Origin: Desulfomicrobium baculatum DSM 4028
Lineage (GTDB): Bacteria; Desulfobacterota; Desulfovibrionia; Desulfovibrionales; Desulfomicrobiaceae
Assembly: GCF_000023225.1 (NCBI RefSeq)
Contig: NC_013173.1
Location: forward strand, 2,296,501-2,360,500
Direction: 5' to 3'
DNA: 64,000 nucleotides
The notes below the pieces were generated by a model. That model did no database searches and was not told the origin of the DNA. It saw only the letters and a list, made by a program, of their open reading frames with translations. Both the position numbers and the translations under genes were made by a program. Positions 44,474 through 51,867 of this stretch are shown piece after piece (position 1 is the first letter of the stretch; each line of letters begins with the position of its first letter).

Positions 44474-46996
44474 CTAGACTCTCGCGTTATCGGCCGGACG
44501 CACATAGCGGGTCGCGGGGCCCTGGCCGACACGGGTCAACAATCCCCGGCTGACCAGATCCTGCAGGTCATAGCTCGCGGTTCGCTTTGAAATTCCACCA
44601 TCCAGGAGACCGAGCAGATCCTTGCTCGAAATGCTCCCGTGCTCGCGCACATATTCGCATGCGATGACCTGCCGGGAATTCAGGTCAAAAGGCAACCCGC
44701 CGTCATTTTGCGCGTTATCGTATTTAGCAGGCATTGAATTTTCAAAACCGTCCCCATTCTCCCGCGCAAACGAATCCGCGCTCTCGTCCTCGCCCTCGTT
44801 ACGCGCCTTGCCGTTGATGCCGAGTTGCTCGGACTGTATCACCCGCCCCTCGGACATGACGGCCGCCGTGATGATCACGTGCTTGAGTTCACGAATGTTG
44901 CCCGGCCAATCATAGGAAATCAGAGCTTTCAAGGCTCCGCGTGAAAGGGCCAAGCCGGTTCTTCCAGCCATGTGCTCCCCCTCTTTCAAGAAATGCATGG
45001 CCAAAAGAGGGATGTTCTGGCGCTGCTCCCGCAGCGGCGGGGTCGTGATGGTGATGACCTTGAGCCGGTAATAAAGATCCTCCCGGAATTTCCCCGTGCC
45101 GATCAGGGCCTTCAAATCGACATTGGTGGCCGTGATCAGACGCACGTTCACGTCCACATCCTGGTCGCTGCCCAGTGGTTTGATCTTGCGCAGGGAAAGA
45201 GCCCGCAACAAGGCTTGCTGGACCTTCAGGGATGCGGACTGAATCTCGTCCAGAAAGAGCGTTCCGCCATCGGCCTGCAGAAAAGCACCGCGCCGGTCCC
45301 CCTTGCCGTCCGTGAACGCACCTTTGACATGACCGAAGAGGGAGTCGAGCAGAAGATTTTCATCCAGTTCACCGCAATTGATGGAAATGAACGGCTTGCC
45401 GTTTCGCGAGGAAAGACGGTGCACGGCTTCGGCGGCCAACTGCTTGCCCGTGCCGGTCTCGCCTTCGATGAGCACGTCCACTTCGACCTGGCTGGCCTTG
45501 ACGATGTCTCGTTTCATCTGCTTCATAAACGGCCCCGCTCCGACAAGTTCGGGGAAGCTCTCGTCCAGCGTGGAGGCGGCGGGTCCCATGCTGAGCTCCA
45601 CAGGCTCTTTCAAGGTCACGGATTCGATCTTCAGGTCCTTTGATTTAATCTCCTCAAACTGCGCCTGCAGCGTCCGGATCATGGAATTGATCGAATCCTT
45701 GAGCATCTCTGCCTCGTATCCCGTCTCGACCAGCCGAACCTCCTCCCACTCTCCCTTTTCCGTCAGATTCTTCACCGCATAGGCGAGCTCCTGCAGGCCG
45801 AGCGTGGTCCCCCTGGCCACCAGAGCGATGGCCAGCACCAGAACCAGCACGGAGATGGCACTGATGATGAGCATGACATCGATGTGCCTGTATCCTGCAA
45901 GATCGACCAGCACGCTACGGTCCTCGTAAGCGATTCCACCGATGACCGCTGCGTCCTGACCCGGCGACAAGCCCAGGCGCACCGGTGCGTAGGCAAGAAA
46001 ATGTTCACTGTAGGGAGAACCTGAGTCCGCGCGCTTGAGCGGGCGGACAATATCTTTGTGACCCTTGCGAACATCCTCGACGGTCCGCCAATAGTTCTCA
46101 TTGCGCTCCGAAGGACGGAACGCCTCGGGCAAGCCAGGTCTGCCAAGCGTTCCGGATAGCGTTTTGCGGATATTCAAGGTCCGCAAAGGCGAGTCATCAT
46201 CAAGCTCCGACTCCGATTGGAATAGCGCCCAGCCGTCGACATCGAAAAAAAAGGTGTAACGCTGAAACTTTGGATTGCGCGGAAAAGCGAAGACGGGAGA
46301 GTTGGACGATTCATAGAGAGACAATACATTGCGGATCACCTGGGCGTTCAGGGAAAGATAGGCGTACCCGCCCAATTCCCCAGCAGGCCCCACATAGGGC
46401 GTGACCATGCGCAACGCCACGCGGGACACACGTTCACGCGGGTTTTCAGCGCTCGGATACGGTGTCTCCACCTCCCCGAACTCCGACAGCCATACTTCCC
46501 CGGCTTTCAACCCGCGAACATGCTCATACAGAAGCGCTGGACCAGGCCGAATGCCGTCCACTTCCTCCTGCGCCAATCGCCTGCTTTCCCCTTCGCGGCT
46601 CACAAAGACGACAGGCTCCCCTTCACGCAAGGGCATGAAGCCAAACTCCACAAACTCCAGCCCTTCAAGCTCTCGAAGATCCTTCAGATAGGCGGCCACG
46701 CCCTCCGCGTTCATCGGGTTGCGGGCTACAAAAAGCAGATGCCGCTTGCAACGTTCAAGCAGCGCTTCCACCGCGTGGGCGGTGGTCACGGCATGAATCC
46801 GTGAATTGCGTTCAAGGGCGAGGGAAATGAACTCCGAAGAAGCCCAATAGGTCGCATACCCCATCAGCGCGAGCACTATGAGGGAAGTGGGGATAAGCGT
46901 CACGAGCAGGCGCGTCCTCAGTTTGCGCCTGACAGGCGTGGATCTGACGCGCCATACCCGGGGCAACCATTCCAAAAAGACCTTCAGCTTGACCAT
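44474..46996 (-). CDS. Membrane-bound sigma-54 activator with variant GAFTGA loop
   Basis: This 840-aa protein has TM1 (30-51), a ~320-residue periplasmic sensor, TM2 (371-394), a HAMP-like linker and an AAA+ sigma-54 domain: Walker A GETGTGKQ (511-518), Walker B TLFLDE (579-584), DLYYRLKVITITTPPLREQ. The sigma-54 contact loop reads GAFTDG (559-564) instead of GAFTGA. The C-terminus lacks a Fis-type helix; it resembles a winged helix (SISSKDLLGLLDGGISKRT, LVSRGLLTRVG). ATG 46996 has GGAGGGAGT before it. It is divergent from the CBS-SLC13 operon and its probable activator, sensing an external ligand directly. Confidence 0.85.
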   Translation of the reverse strand: MVKLKVFLEWLPRVWRVRSTPVRRKLRTRLLVTLIPTSLIVLALMGYATYWASSEFISLALERNSRIHAVTTAHAVEALLERCKRHLLFVARNPMNAEGVAAYLKDLRELEGLEFVEFGFMPLREGEPVVFVSREGESRRLAQEEVDGIRPGPALLYEHVRGLKAGEVWLSEFGEVETPYPSAENPRERVSRVALRMVTPYVGPAGELGGYAYLSLNAQVIRNVLSLYESSNSPVFAFPRNPKFQRYTFFFDVDGWALFQSESELDDDSPLRTLNIRKTLSGTLGRPGLPEAFRPSERNENYWRTVEDVRKGHKDIVRPLKRADSGSPYSEHFLAYAPVRLGLSPGQDAAVIGGIAYEDRSVLVDLAGYRHIDVMLIISAISVLVLVLAIALVARGTTLGLQELAYAVKNLTEKGEWEEVRLVETGYEAEMLKDSINSMIRTLQAQFEEIKSKDLKIESVTLKEPVELSMGPAASTLDESFPELVGAGPFMKQMKRDIVKASQVEVDVLIEGETGTGKQLAAEAVHRLSSRNGKPFISINCGELDENLLLDSLFGHVKGAFTDGKGDRRGAFLQADGGTLFLDEIQSASLKVQQALLRALSLRKIKPLGSDQDVDVNVRLITATNVDLKALIGTGKFREDLYYRLKVITITTPPLREQRQNIPLLAMHFLKEGEHMAGRTGLALSRGALKALISYDWPGNIRELKHVIITAAVMSEGRVIQSEQLGINGKARNEGEDESADSFARENGDGFENSMPAKYDNAQNDGGLPFDLNSRQVIACEYVREHGSISSKDLLGLLDGGISKRTASYDLQDLVSRGLLTRVGQGPATRYVRPADNARV

Positions 46997-47229
46997 ACTC
47001 CCTCCCACTTTCCGATCCTTTCAAACGCGCCGCAAAATCGTGCAAATTAGCCTTCCTGCTAACAGATGCAGCGCACTTTGTTCAAGAAGAAAAGAAGCAA
47101 TAAGCAGCAAAATTATGCAATTTTATTAATTCTTCATCGAGAATAAAAAATCATTGTGAAATTTATATCAAAATAATTATCATTTAAAACAAATTGTTAA
47201 ATATAAAAAAACATATCGCGCAAAAAAAC
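46997..47229. other. AT-rich divergent regulatory region
   Basis: This AT-rich DNA lies between the sigma-54 activator and the CBS-SLC13 operon. Two inverted repeats stand out as possible activator sites: TTAGC/GCTAA (47047-47062, with outer TGCA boxes) and AAAATT-ATGC-AATTTT (47109-47124). A/T tracts could bend DNA or bind IHF. No gene is seen. Confidence 0.4.
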
Positions 47230-47247
47230 TTGGCACAGGAATTGTTA
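47230..47247 (+). promoter_or_regulatory. Probable sigma-54 promoter of the CBS-SLC13 operon
   Basis: TTGGCACA, four bases, then TTGTTA. The -24 half is near-perfect and the spacing is exact (GG 47232-47233, then G 47244). The -12 half has GT in place of GC, a tolerated but weaker variant. It lies about 120 bp before the CBS gene and opposite a sigma-54 activator gene. Confidence 0.6.
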
Positions 47248-47365
47248 ATCTCATCACAGCGTTTGCAAGATTATTTTAAGACTTGAAATCGGCAATAACC
47301 CTGCGTCGGAAGCGAAGATGGTGCACACTCTTCAACTCCGGCCCAACCCCAAGGAGCGATGGATA

Positions 47366-47920
47366 ATGGAAGCATCCGTAAAAGACTTTATGGTCCCCAT
47401 AGCCAAATTCCCCAGAATTTCGGACACGGCCACTTTCTCGGGAGCGGTCATGGCCCTGGAGCGGGCCAACGAGGAATACCTTTCCGGGAAGCGTGAACAG
47501 CGCATCCTGCTGGTGACCGACAGTGAAAACAAGGTCGTCGGCAAGCTCTCCCCCCTCGACGTGGTCCGCGGACTCGAACCGGACTACGAAAAGCTGGTCG
47601 ACGAGCAAAGCAGCGTATACGTTGAAAAGTTCAGTTACGTGATCCAGCCCATGAAGGAGCAGACCACCCTGTGGGCCAAGCCGCTCGATGACCTCTGCAC
47701 CACCGCCAAGGACATCCTGGTCAAAGATTTCATCCAGCCTGCAAAATCGTCCCAGATCATCGATCTGGACGCGAACCTGAACAATGCCTTCCACCGCTTT
47801 GTCATGTTCAAGCATGACTCTCTTTTCGTCATGGAAGGCAAGAAGCTCATAGGCCTTTTGCGTTTTTCCGACGTGTACAAGGAAATCGGCCGCAGAATCA
47901 AAGAGTCCTGCGGCCTTTGA
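47366..47920 (+). CDS. CBS-domain protein
   Basis: This 184-aa soluble protein is made of one CBS pair: DFMVPIAKFPRISDTATF...ILLVTDSENKVVGKLSPLDVV and DFIQPAKSSQIIDLDANL...LFVMEGKKLIGLLRFSDVY. It probably binds an adenine nucleotide and regulates a neighbour, perhaps the transporter next door. It is related in layout to the CBS half of the protein at 39143. ATG 47366 has AAGGAG upstream; an earlier in-frame start has none. Confidence 0.85.
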   Translation: MEASVKDFMVPIAKFPRISDTATFSGAVMALERANEEYLSGKREQRILLVTDSENKVVGKLSPLDVVRGLEPDYEKLVDEQSSVYVEKFSYVIQPMKEQTTLWAKPLDDLCTTAKDILVKDFIQPAKSSQIIDLDANLNNAFHRFVMFKHDSLFVMEGKKLIGLLRFSDVYKEIGRRIKESCGL

Positions 47921-47987
47921 TACGCAGTTTGCTCAAGCGAAGTTGTCACCGACAAGCTAACACATAGAATATAAAAGGAGAGAATCC

Positions 47988-49454
47988 ATGAGTGCACAAG
48001 ACGTGCGAGATACTTCCCCAGATGAGCTCCTCATGCACGAGGAAGAGCCCCAGGGTCCGACGCAGTCCACCAAGGCCATGGTCATCAAGCTGCTGATCGC
48101 GGCAGGCATTTTTCTCTTGATCTATTTTCTTCCGCGCCCCGAAAGCCTGCCCGTTGAAGGCCACCGGCTCGGTGCCATCCTGGTGCCCGTGGTCTTCCTG
48201 TGGGTCTCCGAGGCCATCCCCATCGGCATCACCGCCCTTTTGGCCACAGCGCTCATGATCATTTTCAAAGTCGCCAAGTCGTCTGCGGCCTGGGCTCCCT
48301 ACGCCAACCACACCGTCATGTTCGTCATGATGATCATCATGTTCGGCGTCATCCTGAACGAAGTCGGGCTGGCCAAGCGTTTGCTCTTTTTCATCCTGAA
48401 GTTCGCGGGAACAAAGGTGAAGCAGCTCAGCTTCTTCATCGCCGTAAGCAGCACCCTGCTCTCAACCCTCTTTCATGACGCGACCATCACCATCATCATG
48501 CTCTTCGCCATCCTGCCCCTCTTTCAGAGCATGGGCATCACGCCGAAGAAGAGCAACAACCTGAGCAAGTTCTTCATCATTCTCATACCACTCGCGGCAT
48601 CGGCCGGCGGCTTTGGAACCATGCTCGGCGGCGGCCGCTGCGCCCTGGCCGTGGACATCACGCAGAAATACATCCTGGATACAACGGGTGTGGCTGTAAA
48701 AATCGGCTTCCTCAAGTACGCCATCATCGAATTCCCGGTTGCTCTCATCACTGCTGTCGCCACTTGGGCCATCTGTTACCTGATCTTCCGGCCCAAGGAA
48801 AAGGAACTGCCCGCTTCCGTCAAGATCGAGTCCATGCCGCCCATGAGCAACGCCGAGAAGGGCGTGGCCGCGATTTTCTCCGCCGCCTTCATTCTGTGGT
48901 TCGCCGGCGACCTGACCGGCTGGCACGTCAGCGTGGTCGCGGCCCTTGCTCTGGCCGGGTTTTGCGCCCCCGGCTGGGTCTCCTTCAAGACCATTTGCGA
49001 CAAGTTCCCTTGGGAGTCCTGGATCGTCTTCGGTTCCGGCGTCTCCCTCGGCGCGGCCATGCTCTCCAGCGGCCTCGGCAAATACCTCGCCTCGGTCTGC
49101 CTGCCCTTGCTGGAAGGCCATGGCCAGTTCGTGACCTACTACGGAATCAGCTTCTTCGGTTCGGCACTATCAAGCATGATGAGCAACTCCGCAGCCGTGG
49201 CCCTGAGCTTGCCAGTGACCCTGCCCATGGCCAGCATGATGAACATGAGCGTGGAGGCCGTCGGCCTACTCTCGCCCATGGCCACATCCTTCATCATGCT
49301 CGTCATCGGTTGTCCTCCGACAATCATCGCCTACAGCACCGGCTACTTCACCCAGGTCGAATTCTCCAAGGTGGCCATCCCCTGGTGTCTCGTCCTGCTC
49401 GCCATCTGCGTACTTTCTGCCATGATCTACTGGCCGATGATCGGATTCAGCTAA
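47988..49454 (+). CDS. SLC13/DASS-family sodium-coupled anion transporter
   Basis: This 488-aa inner-membrane protein has 11-12 hydrophobic helices after a ~30-residue polar N-terminus. LWVSEAIPIGITALLATALM, AASAGGFGTMLGGGR and SNSAAVALSLPVTLPMA are family features and part of the substrate/Na+ sites. The family imports dicarboxylates, citrate or sulfate; I cannot choose. AAGGAGAG precedes the ATG. The adjacent kinase and activator suggest induction by the transported compound. Confidence 0.88.
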   Translation: MSAQDVRDTSPDELLMHEEEPQGPTQSTKAMVIKLLIAAGIFLLIYFLPRPESLPVEGHRLGAILVPVVFLWVSEAIPIGITALLATALMIIFKVAKSSAAWAPYANHTVMFVMMIIMFGVILNEVGLAKRLLFFILKFAGTKVKQLSFFIAVSSTLLSTLFHDATITIIMLFAILPLFQSMGITPKKSNNLSKFFIILIPLAASAGGFGTMLGGGRCALAVDITQKYILDTTGVAVKIGFLKYAIIEFPVALITAVATWAICYLIFRPKEKELPASVKIESMPPMSNAEKGVAAIFSAAFILWFAGDLTGWHVSVVAALALAGFCAPGWVSFKTICDKFPWESWIVFGSGVSLGAAMLSSGLGKYLASVCLPLLEGHGQFVTYYGISFFGSALSSMMSNSAAVALSLPVTLPMASMMNMSVEAVGLLSPMATSFIMLVIGCPPTIIAYSTGYFTQVEFSKVAIPWCLVLLAICVLSAMIYWPMIGFS

Positions 49455-49467
49455 GCCTTCTGTTCAC

Positions 49468-49491
49468 GGGGAGGGAAAAGCGCCCCTCCCC
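49468..49491 (+). other. Hairpin after the SLC13 gene
   Basis: GGGGAGGG (49468-49475) pairs with CCCTCCCC (49484-49491), 13 nt after the stop, with no T-run. It may lower or stabilise downstream expression rather than end transcription. Confidence 0.45.
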
Positions 49492-49601
49492 CCTGCTCAT
49501 TGATACGCCATATCGGATACGTTATGTGAAAAGAGAGAATTGCATCAATAACGACAAACGGTTGACCGTCCCGGACTGACGGTCAAAACGAGGAGGATAT
49601 A

Positions 49602-50045
49602 ATGGATAATCTGCCAAGATTGCTGCTGATCGATGACGAAGACCGTTTTCGCGAAACACTGGGCAAGCGTTTGATGGAAACCGGATACAATGTGAGCGGC
49701 GCAGCCAGCGGCATGGAAGCGCTGGATATGCTCGCCACCAACAAGTTCGACGTGGCCATACTTGACATCCAGATGCCGGGAATGAGCGGTATCGAAACCC
49801 TGGCCGAGATCCGCGCCAAGCACATTGGCGTGGAAGTGATCATGCTCACCGGCCACGGAGATGTGTCTTCGGCGGTGGAAGGCATGCGCCTCGGGGCTTA
49901 TGACTACCTCATGAAGCCATGCGAGTACGAGTACCTTGTGGTCAAGATCCAGGAAGCCTACAAAATCAAAAAGGATCGCGACGAAAGGCTGCGCAAGGCC
50001 GAAGAAAAGGCCCTGCTCGACAAGCTGCAGAAAAGATGGGTCTAG
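49602..50045 (+). CDS. Single-domain response regulator
   Basis: This 147-aa receiver has D55 in VAILDIQMPGMSG, a Thr in VIMLTGHGD and Lys in YLMKPCEYE. A charged helical tail (~20 residues, RDERLRKAEEKALLDKL) follows. There is no DNA-binding domain. AGGAGG precedes the ATG. It is the probable partner of the kinase that follows. Confidence 0.9.
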   Translation: MDNLPRLLLIDDEDRFRETLGKRLMETGYNVSGAASGMEALDMLATNKFDVAILDIQMPGMSGIETLAEIRAKHIGVEVIMLTGHGDVSSAVEGMRLGAYDYLMKPCEYEYLVVKIQEAYKIKKDRDERLRKAEEKALLDKLQKRWV

Positions 50046-50091
50046 GAGACGCCAGCCATAAGCCGCCATTGCGCTGGCACCTGATTTGACG

Positions 50092-50115
50092 GGCCGGGGG
50101 AAAACTCCCCCGGCC
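50092..50115 (+). terminator. Strong hairpin between receiver and kinase genes
   Basis: GGCCGGGGGA (50092-50101) pairs fully with TCCCCCGGCC (50106-50115) around four bases; GCTTTCC follows and, a little later, ATTTTTCC. It may act as a partial terminator that sets the ratio of upstream to downstream genes. Confidence 0.55.
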
Positions 50116-50161
50116 GCTTTCCTGAATTTTTCCTCATCATGTGGGCATACAAGGGGAAAAC

Positions 50162-51844
50162 ATGCTCGACGCTGGACGCTCATCACAAAGTCGAAGCCTG
50201 AGATACACGGTCGCCATGTACCTGCTCCTGCCGACGTTCTTCATCTTTATCTGCATTTTTTCGTACGCACTTCAGACCCTGGAAACACATTTCAGAACTC
50301 TGCGCGAAGCCGAAATCCACACGCTCGCAAACACATACCGCGAACGGGTCGAGCGGGAACTGCATGCAGCCGCGCAAGCGCTGCAGGCACTCGGACCGTC
50401 CTTGAAAAACAAGGCAAATATTGAAGCGGAACTCGCTGACGCTTATGAAACGTGGCACAAGGACATGGCGTGGCTGAAAGGCATTGTCATAACGGCACAA
50501 GACGGGGAACAGCTCGCCGTTGCCGGGCACCCCGATCTTGGGGATCTCAAGCCCACCCTCTCCGATCTTTCAGGCAGAACGCGGACGCCGTCCGGCCTTA
50601 TCATCACGAAAATCCGCACCGGGTCCGACGGGCTTACGAATTTTCAGATCGCAGCCCCGTTGCGCAACGATGCACACGGTCGCCTCGCATGCCTGTCCGT
50701 GAACGCGGTCCTGTTCAGCGCCCTTCTGGACAAGGAAAGGATCGGCCGCACGGGAGAGGTTTTCCTGATCAACAAGACAGGTATTCTGCAAACCAGATCC
50801 GTGCTGCACGGAGGGATCCTGGACAGCGTGGATCCGGACCTGGCCGTGACAGCGCCGCGCAAAGACGTTATTTCCAAGCGGGAATGGAGGGGAACACGGC
50901 TATGGTCCAGCATCCTCTCCGTGGCCGGAAACCCCGACTGGCGCCTTGTGGTCCAGCGCGACGAACGGGAATTACGTGAGCCGCTCAACGTTCAAACCGT
51001 CCGTTTCCTGTTTTTCGGCGTGCTTGGGCTGGCCATTCTCATCGCCGCCGCGCTGTTCACCACCAAAAAGATACTGGCATGGCAGGAAAACATGGAACAG
51101 GAACGCGTCCGACTGGCCGACCATCACATGCAGGTCCGGAAACTTGACGCCATAAGTCAGCTTGGCGTGGGCATCGCCCACGAGGTCAACAATCCCCTGG
51201 CCATCATCGGCGAGGAGGCAGGCTGGATGCAGGACGTGCTCAAGCGCGAATCCTTCAAGGACCATCCCGATGCCGGAGAATTGCGGGACGCCCTGCGCCA
51301 GATTGTGACGCAGACCGCGCGAAGCCGTGAAATCACCCACAAGCTCCTCAGTTTCGGCGGCAAAACCGATGGCACCATCCGCGACGTACAACTCAACATT
51401 CTTGTATTCGACGTCGCCACCCTGCGCCGCCGCGAGGCTTCGCAAAAGAATATCGAGATCCACGAAAAACTGGAACCGGGCCTGCCTGTCATTCTCAGCG
51501 AACCGGCCTTGCTCCGCCAGTTGCTCATCAACCTGATCAACAATGCCATGGACGCAATGCCCGAAGGCGGCAGCATCACCATCAGCACGAAGCGCGATGA
51601 CGACGACGGCGTCTGCCTGCAGGTCGAAGACACGGGATTTGGTATCCCCGAAGAAAACATGCACAAGATTTTCGACCCTTTTTTCACCACAAAGGCTCCA
51701 GGCAAGGGCGCGGGACTCGGCTTGTCCATCAGCCACGGCATTCTGCAACGCATAGGCGGACAGGTCTTCGCGACAAGTCGTCCAGGACGGGGGGCAACCT
51801 TCACGGTCCGCCTTCCCCTGGAAGCGCGGGCCATGTCCTCGTGA
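50162..51844 (+). CDS. Membrane sensor histidine kinase (cache-like sensor)
   Basis: This 560-aa kinase has TM1 near 15-38, a periplasmic sensor (WLKGIVITAQDGEQLAVAG, RTGEVFLINKTGIL), TM2 near 281-299 and a coiled coil. H340 in GIAHEVNNPLAIIGEEAGWM, INLINNAMDAM, EDTGFGI and GAGLGLSISHGIL follow. It is a close paralogue of the kinase at 42638. ATG 50162 has GGGGA upstream. Its stop lies 24 nt before the start of the PEP-synthase-like gene. Confidence 0.9.
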   Translation: MLDAGRSSQSRSLRYTVAMYLLLPTFFIFICIFSYALQTLETHFRTLREAEIHTLANTYRERVERELHAAAQALQALGPSLKNKANIEAELADAYETWHKDMAWLKGIVITAQDGEQLAVAGHPDLGDLKPTLSDLSGRTRTPSGLIITKIRTGSDGLTNFQIAAPLRNDAHGRLACLSVNAVLFSALLDKERIGRTGEVFLINKTGILQTRSVLHGGILDSVDPDLAVTAPRKDVISKREWRGTRLWSSILSVAGNPDWRLVVQRDERELREPLNVQTVRFLFFGVLGLAILIAAALFTTKKILAWQENMEQERVRLADHHMQVRKLDAISQLGVGIAHEVNNPLAIIGEEAGWMQDVLKRESFKDHPDAGELRDALRQIVTQTARSREITHKLLSFGGKTDGTIRDVQLNILVFDVATLRRREASQKNIEIHEKLEPGLPVILSEPALLRQLLINLINNAMDAMPEGGSITISTKRDDDDGVCLQVEDTGFGIPEENMHKIFDPFFTTKAPGKGAGLGLSISHGILQRIGGQVFATSRPGRGATFTVRLPLEARAMSS

Positions 51845-51867
51845 CCAGAAAGGATGAAGGCTTGAAC

